Origin: Larix sibirica
Taxonomy: Eukaryota > Streptophyta > Pinopsida > Pinales > Pinaceae
DNA: 27,573 bases
Assembly: GCA_004151065.3 (NCBI GenBank)
Contig: NWUY0300015032.1
Coordinates: 1-27,573, forward strand
Direction: 5' to 3'
In this document: positions 18,326-27,573 of the stretch, in pieces
Numbering within the stretch: the first letter of the stretch is position 1
Layout of the letters: each line of letters starts with the position of its first letter
Program-made: the position numbers and the translations under genes
Notes under the pieces: generated by a model
Told to the model about the DNA's origin: nothing
The model's database searches: none
Seen by the model: only the letters and a program-made list of their open reading frames with translations

Positions 18326-19169
18326 TCAAGTACCCACAAGGTTTAAATATTCATATGCATTATATGACTTCCAGTTTTGTCTAACCAGTGCACAAAAATC
18401 CTCTTTTAACAACCATGCACTATTAAATTTAAAAGGATTTTTTGTACAAAGGTTAGTACCATTCAAATGTAGAATAATAGGAAAATAGTATGATATAACA
18501 CATTTTTCCACCCACACCATAAATTTCTGAAATTTTTGATACACGTCTTGTTTCATAAGAAAACTATCTAATCGTTCCCGCATATTCTATTCTACTAAGA
18601 AGGTTCCATCTTGATTGGAGAGACATCCATAAGGTAATTTATCTTGATAAGATTATTAAAAAAGATTGCTAAGGAGTCATTTTTTGTAGTAGCATCTCGA
18701 ACCTCTGCAGAATAAAAAGTAAAATTTAAATCCCCACCTATAATTAATTTTGGTAATCCTAAGAGACCACCATCCTCCACAATTTTCCAAAAATATTCTT
18801 GGTCCTTATATGGTCCATAGCAGTTCAAAATAGTTAATGACCCATCCCATAATTTTAAAGAACCTTCCATCAGAATCCCCCCACAAGACCTATACAGCTT
18901 AAATGTCGAAATTTTGGAATCCCAAAAGGAAAGAAGTCCACACGCATGGCCATTTGAATGAATAGCGCACATCTCCCAATCACGAAGCATGTTGGATACA
19001 TATTTAATTTCCTGAGTAAGATTATAATAGCATTAATATATTTTATGAGTTTGGTTAAGGCCCTAACCCAATCAAACCTACCCAAACCACGAACATTCAA
19101 GGAAAGAATATACATTAAGTGGCCTTCTTCAAGTGCATTTTTTCTATAAGGGTTTGATTTTGTGAACAA
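18326..19169 (-). pseudogene. LINE ORF2: apurinic endonuclease-like domain, decayed
   Basis: The domain nicks target DNA in live LINEs. Three minus-strand frames cover it in order. The first has ILSLNVRGLG (about 19109-19080). The second covers 18990-18595 with GDLN in IIGGDLNFTF (about 18735-18724). The third covers 18583-18326 with KQDVYQKFQ and NPFKFNSAWLLKEDF. Key residues are lost. The QETK box reads RKLN, so the catalytic Glu is gone. The SDHFP box reads SYYFP (about 18493-18479), so both the Asp and the His of the active site are gone. Frameshifts separate the three parts. Homology to plant L1-type endonucleases is clear. Confidence 0.88.
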
Positions 19170-19498
19170 TCATTGACATGAGAATTATGGTCTGAAAATT
19201 CAGAAATTTTAACCAAAAGAGGTATATTGTTCTTCATTATCTTGATCATCCACCACTCTATTTTTCTTCTTTTTGTTTCGTATAGTGATGTTTTGGAATC
19301 TAATAGACTATGGAGGAGACCTACCCAAACTCATAGAAGGATTTTTACAATAGACCAACAAAGGCTCTGTATGGAGAGAGTAGATATTTTGGCTAGTGGC
19401 CTCGATAGGGATGGAGCCTAAATGACCACACGAGGTAGGGATATAATTCCTAGAATATGATAAAACATTATCTCCCTGGGTCCCAGATACCCCCCTGA
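19170..19498 (-). other. ORF1-ORF2 spacer of the LINE
   Basis: This lies between the end of ORF1 and the start of ORF2 on the minus strand. A short plus-strand open frame here has no support. I see no further domain. Confidence 0.5.
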
Positions 19499-20640
19499 TT
19501 AAATAGAGTTATTAGGGACATACGTTGGTGGAGAGGCAAAGGAAGGTAAATTAAGGTTTGATACAGATTCTAGTAAAATAGAGCACGAACTATAACCAAA
19601 ATTTAATAGAAAGTCACTAGAATTACTAGTAAATGACCTTCTTTTTTCCAAATCCTTTTGCAGAGATAAACAAAAATTTAATTCTTCTTTAGTGACTCCT
19701 TCATAGGGGATTTGTGAGTCGGACATGTTATTACCTAGAATAATTGCAGTGGAATCATCTCTGTTGTTTGATATCTGATTAACGAGAGACAAGTCTAGAT
19801 CCTTTCCTTCGCTTTCATCAGATTCCTCCACTGAAACCACTAACTGCATCCTTAATAAAAAATATGGACATTTCTCTCTTACATACCCAATATCTTGACA
19901 ATAGAAAAAATGAATATGAATATTTTGATAGTCTAGCCTCTGTCTAAACACCCTATCTCCCCATTGTATCTACAACTCTAAAGGAAGCACTAATTGGATG
20001 TAAAGTTCCACTATGACTTGAGCAACCCTCTTCTCCATACCATAAAGGTTATTTTTATCCACTTGAATTTATTTTCCAATCGAAATTGCTAGACCTCCGA
20101 GGATATTTTGTGTCCATAACTAAAGTGTAAATCCCAGGAGCAATAGTGACAAATTCCTTCTAGTGATATTTTCCTTCTCAGGGTTAAATGTTGTATGTGA
20201 ACGCTTTAGAACCAGAGAGACACCCTTAATAATCCATATAGAATCTATAATCTATTTAATATGGTACTCGTTGGGGAAGATGAAATACATCCAACCATTA
20301 ACCAACATATTTATACGTGGAGCATACCCATATAGTGGTAGACAATTTCAATTCACCCAATCTATCAACACCGATATGGACACATTTCCCAACTCCATTT
20401 TTCCAACTAGGTCACGCTTTGTAAGCACATTCACTCGCTCTAGGTTTATGTCTGCACCCAACACATATCTCTGTAATCCTTCCCTAGCTTTAAAAGTCTT
20501 AATCTTTCTATGGTATCGAGCTTCAAGCCCTGAAAGACGGTTACGAGATTTCCCTTTATTCAAAATAGAGGATCCCCCTAACAGAGAAGTTGTGACCTTC
20601 TCCGAACAAACATTCTTTACCCCCTAAAAATCTCCATCGT
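19499..20640 (-). pseudogene. LINE ORF1: DUF4283-like RNA-binding domain and zinc knuckle
   Basis: ORF1 proteins of plant L1-type elements bind the element RNA. The minus strand reads GGSSILNKGKSRNRLSGLEA, then LERVNVLTKRDLVGKMELGN and YGYAPRINMLVNGWMYFIFP (about 20630-20275), the N-terminal half of a DUF4283-like domain. After stops and a frameshift come RVAQVIVELYIQLVLPLEL and LDYQNIHIHFFYCQDIGYVR (about 20035-19880), the domain's C-terminal end plus the zinc knuckle. In the knuckle the His is Tyr and the first Cys is also lost. An acidic Ser-rich tail (EESDESEGKD) ends the ORF at 19499. At least three stops make it a pseudogene. Confidence 0.82.
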
Positions 20641-21200
20641 CAATATGCAAGAGTTTCCCCACATAAGGAGAAGTCTCAAATCATCAAAATGTTTGAGGGT
20701 TAGGCTTTTGCGGGGATGAAAATGGTACTCCAATCAGATCCATAACCAATAACAAGATGGAGAGGTGTTGTAGAATATTCACTCTCACATCAAAATGTCT
20801 AGTGACGCTTGTCACATCACCACATATAAAAAAGAAAAAAACCACTTGTAAGGAAATCCAACACTACCAAGCGGGATACTAGATCGTCTTACATATGTGG
20901 AAAGGTAGTGTAGGGAAATATCCCTAAAGGAAAAATTGATCCACCATTTCAGCAACGACAAATCTAGATGCTGCAGTGTGAGCTACCTACAAAAACTAAA
21001 CACCAAAAGTAGGTAAAAACAAAAAAAAGAAAGTAAAAGTTTTGAAAAAACGTACCTAAAACTAGGGTATTTGAGAAAACTATAGCAAAGAAGATACAAA
21101 GTTTCCACTTTTTTTTAACTTGGTTGGTACTAGGCCAACACATGCATTGGCTTGACTCCAAGATACTATAATTTTTTTAAAACCCTAGCTAGGGTTTTTA
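20641..21200 (-). other. Probable LINE 5' untranslated region
   Basis: This lies directly upstream of ORF1 on the minus strand and holds no coding frame I can support. Its outer end is not defined by a target duplication. I place the limit at the AAACCCTAG palindrome at 21179-21198 because such motifs are common near plant promoters. That placement is inference. Confidence 0.4.
21179..21198. promoter_or_regulatory. 20-bp perfect palindrome of two telo-boxes
   Basis: AAAACCCTAGCTAGGGTTTT is a perfect palindrome made of two head-to-head AAACCCTA units. Telo-boxes occur in plant promoters and bind Myb-like telobox factors. Here it may belong to the LINE promoter, but it could be chance. Confidence 0.6.
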
Positions 21201-21693
21201 CACCTACCTTCAAATCCCATCTCCCTTCATTACACTGGTCCTAAGAGTGTTTCATTACATGATGTTATATAAGAATTAGTAGATACATTAAAAGTAAATT
21301 TGCATTTTTAAAATTTTATATTATTAATGTTATTATTTAATGAATATATATTATTACTAAATTTGAGAATAATATTTGGTACTATTTATTTTTTAAGAAT
21401 GTATTTTATTCATATAAACACAATACTACATCTATACAATGGAGAAGTCTAGAAAATAATGACTCATCCAACTAATAAGATATTGACATTCTAATACCTT
21501 TTTAGACAATTTAAACCTTTGGGGAGATTATGTAACTTTTCTTTCATCTAAAAAAGGTGAAACAAAACTCAATCATTATTGTTCTATATCATTAATAGGT
21601 TGGGGAACAATTTGTCCAACTCATAAGAAAAGTGAAGTCGATTCATGCTTTTGCATCCATATTTATTCCAACCCATGTTTATGCAACCATGTG
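21201..21693. other. AT-rich stretch, no gene seen
   Basis: No frame, RNA gene or element end was recognised. The DNA is strongly AT-rich, with ATTATTAAT-like runs near 21320-21420. Confidence 0.5.
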
Positions 21694-21799
21694 TCATGCA
21701 TTTTGTTGCCTTGTCCTCCCATCTTGGGGTTGTAGGTCTTGATTTTGAAGTCTGGTAATAAATTGAGAGAGTGTTTCTTGCATGAGCCTCCCATGTTGT

Positions 21800-22130
21800 A
21801 CCAAGATCCTTCCCAATATGCTAGTTAATGCCTTGTTAACTAGGCTTTTTACCAGTTTGTTTGTATTTTTATAAACTGGAGAAGGAAAATGAAATATCTT
21901 TCTTGATATGGGTAACCTCTTATAGGGTTGTATGAAGCCTCCAATTTTGGGATAGTTTTTGGAAGTGGGTGCCATGGATTATTTTGGATAGAGTGTTCAA
22001 CCATTATTAGAGAATCTCCCTCAGTAATGAGTGTTTCCCTACAATTGGCCTTGGTAATGAGAACATGCTTCAGGGGCTTGTAGTTAAACTGAATTGTTGG
22101 CATCCTTCCCTCGATAGCCAACATAGATGA
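21800..22130 (-). pseudogene. RNase H (RVT_3-type) fragment of a second non-LTR element
   Basis: The minus frame starting at 22124 reads LKHVLITKANCRETLITEGD, then SLIMVEHSIQNN. It continues in another frame (about 21895-21825) as FHFPSPVYKNTNKLVKSLVN, KALTS. This is the pattern of the plant LINE RNase H domain: EGDS, then H-x-Y/F-R-x-x-N-x-x-A-D-x-L-A. The His-Val-Tyr-Arg box reads PVYK and the catalytic Asp of the AD pair is Lys. With a frameshift between the halves, it is dead. It lies upstream of, and in the same orientation as, the LINE at 16.9-21.2 kb, so it is the tail of another element. Confidence 0.65.
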
Positions 22131-22623
22131 GTAGAATGATGCTGAAGGTGTATCTAAAGGTGTTTTGAAGGCTTAATCAATGCTTAAAGGTCATGGGTTT
22201 CCTGTAGAGGTGGAAAGCTAAAGGATTGCAACAATATATGGGTTGTTGAATCCCCTAACTTATAGTTAAATTATTGACTAATGAGGGTAATCTTGTGAGT
22301 TTCTATGCACTGTATATGGAATAATAAAGGATTCAAATTCTATTGAGATCCACTTTCTCTTAAATTATGAATGTTGTGGATATTAATGCAATTAATTGTT
22401 GAAGAATAAATCACACACTTGTAGAGAGTAAATCTTATTGGATACCTAATCCTATGGGATTATGGTAAGTTTGTAATTTTTGTAACATTGATATGGTAGG
22501 AGACTTGGAGACTCAACCACTAGGATTGTAACATACTTGTTTTTCCCCAAATGTAAATATATAAATATGTATTATTTTTGACAAACTAGAAGCTTGAGAC
22601 ATATATCTGGATGACTTGGATAT
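22131..22623. other. Stretch with no supported gene
   Basis: All frames are short. There is a TGTAACATAC near 22527 but no other LTR feature around it. I see nothing else. Confidence 0.5.
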
Positions 22624-23682
22624 TGTTAGGTAGTTTTAGGTTATGTGTATTAATAAAAATTCCTAAGTGGTTGTAGGAAAGCATTGGATAAAAACAGATG
22701 GGGAGGTATGAGTCCACAAGTGGCGAGGGTGCGAGAAGGACAAGGGGGCAAATGGACCATACTTAGAAAGTATTTGGCTTCACCTTAACCTTAAGAAACC
22801 AAATAACCTAAGGTTTGTTGATTAATTTATGTCAGTGTTAGTTTCCCTACTTGATTATGATAATTGGGGATTAAGAGGAGGTTCCCTTGGGTTCCAAGTG
22901 CCAATTTCCCCTCATGCAAATAAAATATGGGAATTTAGTTAAGTGGGGAAGTCTGAGTTTAGTTTGGGGAATGTTGAGGGTTTAGAGAAGAGTAGTTTGG
23001 GAAATCTAGGAATTAAGACCATCGTTTCCCTGTCCAAGGATTTTTTAAGGAAAACCCGTATTGGTATTACCACATATAGTTTGTACCATCAAGTAAATGT
23101 GACATTGTTTCGAGTTGGGAAAAGTTTGATCCCCAGTTGGATGTTGTGACCATTTGGTTGGGTGGGATCTATGTGGAAGAGGCATAGTGAGTATCTTCAT
23201 AATACGATTGTATTGATTGGGAAGGAAAACTATTTCTTCTTGTGGAGCTATCTTAGAGTCCCTGAGACCTATTGAATCACCTTGAGAATGGTGTAATGGG
23301 TTAGTGAACCCTTAATGAGGAAACTTGGGAGACCATGACTATATGTATTTTGTTGTGTCACTATAATGTATTCCACTATGTAAATTGTTGTTGTATTGTA
23401 ATTCTATTGTAAATATGTAGTTAACCATTGAATTAATGTTTATATGTATTATTTGTCCCCATGTGCATAAATTTGTTTGGGATTTTAAATCGTTGTATAT
23501 GTATAAATTGTCAAATTTTTAATTCAGTAGAGTTTGAGTTTTAAATCAAAGGGAAGAATGACATCATAAATAAGAGTTTAGAGTTTTGTATTAAGTTGGA
23601 AGAGGTTAATTCTCATTCTCAAGAATTGATTGAGTTCTCTGTCACCTCAAAGTGCCATTGAGGTGACTGGGGACGTGATTGT
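22624..23682 (+). mobile_element. 5' LTR of a Ty3/gypsy element
   Basis: The right end is set by the primer binding site at 23684. The left end is set where similarity to the inverted copy at 16141-16866 begins (TGTTAGGTAG at 22624). The length of about 1.06 kb suits a plant gypsy LTR. The exact termini are not certain, because I see no clean TG...CA with a target duplication and the 3' LTR lies outside the window. The open frame 22943-23149 has no support as a gene. Confidence 0.75.
23641..23667 (+). promoter_or_regulatory. 10-bp perfect hairpin near the LTR end
   Basis: GTCACCTCAA and TTGAGGTGAC flank a 7-base loop, 17 bases before the primer binding site. In retroelement RNA such U5 stems can affect primer binding or integration. 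A role here is inference. Confidence 0.7.
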
Positions 23683-23683
23683 T

Positions 23684-23696
23684 TGGTATTGGAGCC
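23684..23696 (+). promoter_or_regulatory. Primer binding site for initiator tRNA-Met
   Basis: TGGTATTGGAGCC matches the usual plant retroelement primer site TGGTATCAGAGCC, complementary to the 3' end of initiator tRNA-Met, at all but two positions. It lies between the LTR and the gag leader as expected. Confidence 0.8.
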
Positions 23697-25007
23697 AAGG
23701 TTTACAACAATAGGCCTGCATGGGATGAAGGGAACTGAGCTAGTACCATGGATGTGTAGTTGGTTCAAAGGAAAAAGTGATGGGCCTATCAATGGATGGG
23801 AAATTTTCCATTAGGGGGACATGAGGGGAGTAAATTTCTTTATGACAACCATTTGTTTGAAATTTTGGGAAAATTTGGACAACTTAGAAATTTAGATAAT
23901 TTTGAAATTTGGTGTGGGGCCCATAGATTCCATGTGGACATATGGAGTGTTGTGGATACGTTAGAAGGCTATATTTGGATAACTTATTCAATTTAGGCTA
24001 TCAGAGCCTTCATGTAGAGGGGGTCAAAATGGTTTGATATATTGTCCAATATGAGGATCCTGACATCTATACCATAGTTAGCTCATTATAGTGGATTGTT
24101 TGTGCAATTAATCATTAGTTCAATGAGGATGAGGCTGATAAGGAAAGACCGATATCGGTCATTCAACATCGGAAGTATCATACAAATTTCATCAGAGGAA
24201 GGACAGATAGTGTCTCAAAGAAAGGTCTAAGATCATATCAGAGAAAGGTCCAAGAACATATTAGTTAAAGGTCCGATCACATCTCAGAGAAAGGTTTGAG
24301 AGTGTCGGAGAAAGGTATGAGGGTATCTTGGAGAAAGGTCCAAGAGCATCTTAGAGAAATGTGTGAGAACATATTGGAGAAAGGTTTGAGAGTATATTAG
24401 ATAATTCTTCGATGGAGTATTGGAGAAAAGTCTGATGGAGCATTAGAGGAAGTTCCGATGGAGCATCAAAGGAAGGTTTGATAGTGTATTGGGGGATAAT
24501 ATAATGGAGTATCGTAGGTAAGTCTCGGAAGTTCCAATGCACCAAGTCCGATAGCGAATCATAGTTGATGGTTCAAGGATAATGTGGATCTGAGTTCTGA
24601 TATGACTGAAGGCACCGATAGGGGCCGTGGATTGAGGAATCTGTGATTGGGCAATGTCCCATGTTACCTTGAGGAGTTACAAAGGTGATCGAGAACATTG
24701 CATAAAGGTATAAGAGTTGGAATTCCATTGTAGTGGTTTCGTTTGAATCTTGATACCCCATTAGCCCAAGAGCATTATCAAGTGGTCTATTATGCTACAT
24801 GGTATGGTCTCATATTTTTTCCACAAGTTGATCAAAAAGAGCTTGTGGCTCTTATTTGACAAATAAATGACAAATAAATTAGTTTTTCATCATTTTAAAA
24901 TATGAGCATTTTATTTTGGGATTTGAAATGCATCTGTTAGCTATTAATGATTTGAACATATTGCAGATACAATAATTGCACCATGTATAGTGTAGGTTAA
25001 AGAGATA
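23697..25007 (+). other. Leader between primer site and gag
   Basis: This is the 1.3-kb untranslated leader of the Ty3/gypsy element. It contains a 14-bp palindrome (GACCGATATCGGTC, 24147-24160) and the 23-bp array at 24196-24515. No coding frame is supported. A short frame at 23796-23996 matches nothing. Confidence 0.65.
24196..24515 (+). repeat. 14-unit, 23-bp tandem array in the gypsy leader
   Basis: Units follow the pattern AGAAAGGTC.GAGAGCAT.TT with 23-base spacing, starting at 24196, 24219, 24242, 24265 and so on. One unit (24288) is 21 bases long. The last four or five units share a GATGGAG variant, which shows that the array grew in two phases. Twenty-three bases is not a multiple of three, so it is not a coding repeat. 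Confidence 0.92.
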
Positions 25008-26157
25008 ATGAGGAAGAGAATTGTAGAGGAACAACTTCTTTTCATCCATGAGGAAGCTAGAGGATAGAATTATAATGCAGGGAATGAAGAGACATGGTCT
25101 AATGGTCATAGAGGTGATGTTGAACCTTTGGAACTTATGGAAACAATAAAAAACATGATAAAGGAGGGGCATAGCTAGAAGGATGATAATGAGAGAATGA
25201 TGAAGGATTTGGAATAGCGAAATCATTTGGATACTTAACTCATGCAAAGTTTAAACCCGTTGCAGAGATTGATGCTGGTTGGAGTATATCCATGTCATGT
25301 GAAAGAAGAAAAGGGAATTTCAACGAGGAGATCCCATGAAGAATTTAGACATCAAAAGGGTGCTACCATGGTTTGTGGACATCACTATTCATCACATCAT
25401 GCAACCATGAGATCATATATGACAAAGGATTCAAGCAACAACTTAGACATTTCTCCAGTTAAGCATCATAAAAATGCATGTGGAAGAAGCATTGCAAGGG
25501 GAGATACGGAAGATCAATCATCCTACTTTTGATAGTGAGAGCAAGAAGGGAGAAGACGTTGAAGTATGGTTATTGGGGAGGAGGAAATATCTTCAATTGC
25601 ATAATTATTCTTCAAATATGGAGGCTAGAATTTCAATTTATAACATGTAAGGGAAAACTTCAATATGGTGGGATCAGCTTGGAGGTGAAACATATCAGTG
25701 AAAGAATAGTTTCTTGGAAGCAATTCAAAAGTACTTTCAAGAGAAGTACTTATCTGAGCATTACTATGAAAGGAAAATGGAAGAGTTCTTCCAGCTCATA
25801 TTGGGAGCTATGAGCATGGAGGAATATGAGAGAATTTTTTTGGATTTGCTAGGGTATGTGGGGTTCATTGAGGAAGAGAATGTAAAAATCAAGAGTTTCT
25901 TGAGTGGTTTTCCTTCGTTTTTCAAATGCATAATTCAGTATCATGGGGCCAAGGCTCTTGAAGAGGAAGTTAGTAAGGAAAAACACCTGTATGATTAGAA
26001 TAAGGGAAGGACATATATTCAGAAGTCTTGGAAAGATAAAAAGATAAATAAGGAGGAACATATAAATAAAGGATTTAAGCCACCTTTCTTTAGGATCAAC
26101 AACCACTTCAAGAGAGGGATTTTGTTGAGGATGGGTTCTGAAGGATATAGTTTTTAG
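25008..26157 (+). pseudogene. Ty3/gypsy gag, decayed
   Basis: Gag forms the particle that packages element RNA. The start is put at 25008 (MRKRIVEEQLLF) because that frame leads, through four in-frame stops, to PLELMETIKNMIKEGH and the frame 25242-25532. After a frameshift near 25500, a second frame carries the Retrotrans_gag domain: HPTFDSESKKGEDVEVWLLG, RRKYLQLHNYSSNMEARIS, SIWWDQL, EAIQKYFQEKYLSEHYYERK, and MEEYERIFLDLLGYVGF. It ends with the basic tail NKGFKPPFF and stops at 26157. Stops inside GKTSIWW and before KNSFLEA add further breaks. Compared with the LINEs here, decay is mild, so the insertion is probably younger. Confidence 0.85.
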
Positions 26158-26850
26158 GAGCAATAAATCCTGTTAAATATTGTGGATGTGAAGGAATCCA
26201 CCTGTACAAGGATTTCCCTCAAAGGAAATATAGAACAAGGGAAGTGCGCAATATTCAAAAAGGAAGTACATTGGATGATATAGCCTTAAATATTCCAAGA
26301 ATTTATGTAGCATTGGATAATCGAAAGACATATTTCCAACCCAACATGATTGAGGTGGAAAGTATTCTTGGAAATCAACATGTTACCATTCTAATTGATT
26401 CTGGAGTAAGTCGTAGTTATACATATCGTGATATGGTTGAAATATTTCATTTAAAGAGAAGCAATCATGGAAAGTCATGGATGGTTGATTTGGTTACTGG
26501 AGCAAAGAGGAAGATCAATGAGTTGGTAAAATATTGTCCATTGGACATGAATGGGCATAATACTCTTGCATATTTGAAGATAGTTTCCTCTTGGTTATTA
26601 TGATGTGATGATTGAGATGGATGGGCTAGATGCACATAATGTGGTATTGGATTTCCATACTAAGACATTTAATTTCTTGATCGAGAAGGGAAGCATAAGA
26701 CAATAAAAGCAATCCGAAGACCAATTTCCATCAGGAAAATCCCAACATTACAGTTGAATAAATGTTTCAGAAAAGGATGTCAACTTTATGTAGCTCATGT
26801 GGAAGAGCCAAATAATAATAAAGGCCCCATATTGGAGGAATTTCTAGTAT
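26158..26850 (+). pseudogene. Ty3/gypsy zinc knuckle and protease region, decayed
   Basis: Frame 0 reads a gag-type zinc knuckle near 26172-26215 (KYCGCEGIHLYKDFP). The first Cys is lost and the last is Phe, so it should not bind zinc normally. The frame 26244-26603 has the retropepsin-like motif ILIDSGVSRSYT (about 26389-26425). Its DSG version of the active site is common in plant gypsy proteases, so this catalytic Asp is kept. A frameshift near 26585 moves the next part, PLGYYDVMIEMDGLDAHNVV then LDFHTKTFNFLI, to another frame, with a stop soon after (26702). The linker to RT continues in a further frame (RRPISIRKIPTLQL) and has a stop near 26854. Confidence 0.8.
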
Positions 26851-27470
26851 TATAGGATTTCATTGATGTGTTTGAAGAAGAACCAGGTTTTCCACCTAAA
26901 AGGTATAATTATTTCTCTAATGATTTGGTACGAGGAGCTACTCCAGTTTCCAAAATACCACATAGGATGAGTACACTAGAGTTGAAAGAGTTACAAACAC
27001 CAATGGAGAAGTTGTTGAAGAAAGAATACATAAGGCCAAGTGTGTCTCCTTGGGGAGCACTAGTACTGTTTGTAAATAAGAATGATGGAACACTGAGATT
27101 GTGCATTGATTTCATTAAATTAAACAAATTCAAAGTCAAGAATAAATATCTGTTTCCAAGAATTGATGATTTATTTGACCAAGTAAGAGGATTTAGGGTC
27201 TTATGCAAGATAGATATGATATCTAGTTATCACTAGGTTAGAATAAAAGAGGAAGACATCAACACAACAACATTCAAGACTCAACATGGTTATTATGAGT
27301 TCATGGTGGTTCCATTTGAGTTGACCAATGCACCAACCACATTTATGTGTCCTATGAATGAAATTTTCAAGAAGTATTTGGATAAGTTTGTCATTATTTT
27401 GCTTTAAAACAATTTTATTTATTCTAAGACGAAGGAAGAGCATGCAGAACACTTGAAGTTAGTGTTGCAA
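26851..27470 (+). pseudogene. Ty3/gypsy reverse transcriptase, decayed and truncated
   Basis: The frame 26868-27236 carries, in order, [57 protein letters not shown], and [19 protein letters not shown], then [10 protein letters not shown]. These are the first RT motifs of plant Ty3/gypsy elements, and the Asp of KIDM is kept. A stop follows where the family has Gln. The same frame then goes on with VRIKEEDINTTTF, YYEFMVVPFELTNAPTTF and YLDKFVIILL. At the catalytic FxDD box the first Asp codon is a TAA stop and the second codes for Asn. After SKTKEEHAEHLKLVLQA the similarity stops near 27470, well short of the thumb and RNase H. Confidence 0.88.
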
Positions 27471-27573
27471 GCTGTTATGCAACCAAGTCTTGGATATAGC
27501 ATAAAAATAGCAGAAATAGACCAAAATAAAATAATCAACGCCTTCATAATGAAGAACTGAGATGAATAACAAT
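27471..27573. other. Unexplained tail beyond the RT break
   Basis: The 103 bases after the RT break do not continue the reverse transcriptase in any frame. They may start another insertion or follow a deletion breakpoint. They are too short to identify. Confidence 0.4.

Noticed and set aside
20163-20627. 154-codon plus-strand open frame, one of the longest in the window
   Set aside because: It is the opposite strand of the LINE ORF1 DUF4283-like region, whose minus-strand reading has clear homology.
22527-22540. TGTAACATAC as a possible LTR start
   Set aside because: There is no polypurine tract before it, and similarity to the inverted LTR begins only near 22624.
24879-25247. 122-codon minus-strand open frame rich in hydrophobic residues
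   Set aside because: It lies opposite the start of gag, where the plus strand reads as gag with several stops. It has no homology of its own.
1-27573. CRISPR array, bacterial operon or biosynthetic cluster
   Set aside because: Direct repeats here are tandem or transposon-derived, without unique spacers. Spliced genes and retroelements show plant nuclear DNA.

Overview
The window looks like nuclear DNA from a seed plant with a large, AT-rich, repeat-filled genome. The evidence is a spliced TFIIA small-subunit gene with GT-AG introns, plant-type LINEs with a DUF4283-like ORF1, a Ty3/gypsy element primed by initiator tRNA-Met, the 3' end of a second Ty3/gypsy element with a chromodomain, and tRNA-Glu(CTC) pseudogenes. 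The age of the elements would suit a gymnosperm or another large genome, but nothing here fixes the species.

Layout. 1-4.4 kb: AT-rich DNA full of local tandem duplications, two tRNA-Glu relics (one in a ladder of partial tRNA copies) and a weak candidate for a small two-exon gene. 4.4-5.7 kb: no gene seen. 5.7-5.8 kb (minus): an orphan ClpB/Hsp101-like exon with its Walker A lysine lost. 5.9-7.1 kb: decayed end of a chromodomain Ty3/gypsy element (chromodomain, polypurine tract, start of the 3' LTR). 7.1-8.7 kb: upstream region and TATA box of the only well-supported intact gene. 8692-9399: a divergent three-exon TFIIA-gamma gene. 9.2-14.8 kb: a 2816-bp direct repeat whose copies meet at the single N (12002). 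It covers the 3' half of the last TFIIA exon, a minisatellite and the 3' half of a dead LINE, and most likely reflects two overlapping contigs joined without being merged. 14.8-15.0 kb: copia-like LTR. 15.0-16.1 kb: no gene seen. 16.1-16.9 kb: an LTR copy in minus orientation. 16.9-21.2 kb (minus): the 5' part of a decayed LINE (ORF1, endonuclease, part of the reverse transcriptase). 21.7-22.1 kb (minus): an RNase H fragment from another non-LTR element. 22.6-27.5 kb (plus): a Ty3/gypsy element with 5' LTR, primer binding site, a leader with a 23-bp tandem array, gag, protease and part of the reverse transcriptase, cut off near 27470.

No genes work together as an operon or pathway. Only the TFIIA-like gene appears able to make a full protein. 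Every retroelement reading frame carries stops, frameshifts or lost catalytic residues. I found no CRISPR, defence or biosynthetic system. The points most worth checking are the N-junction duplication, the TFIIA paralogue with its C-terminal extension, the tRNA-Glu ladder and the orphan ClpB exon.
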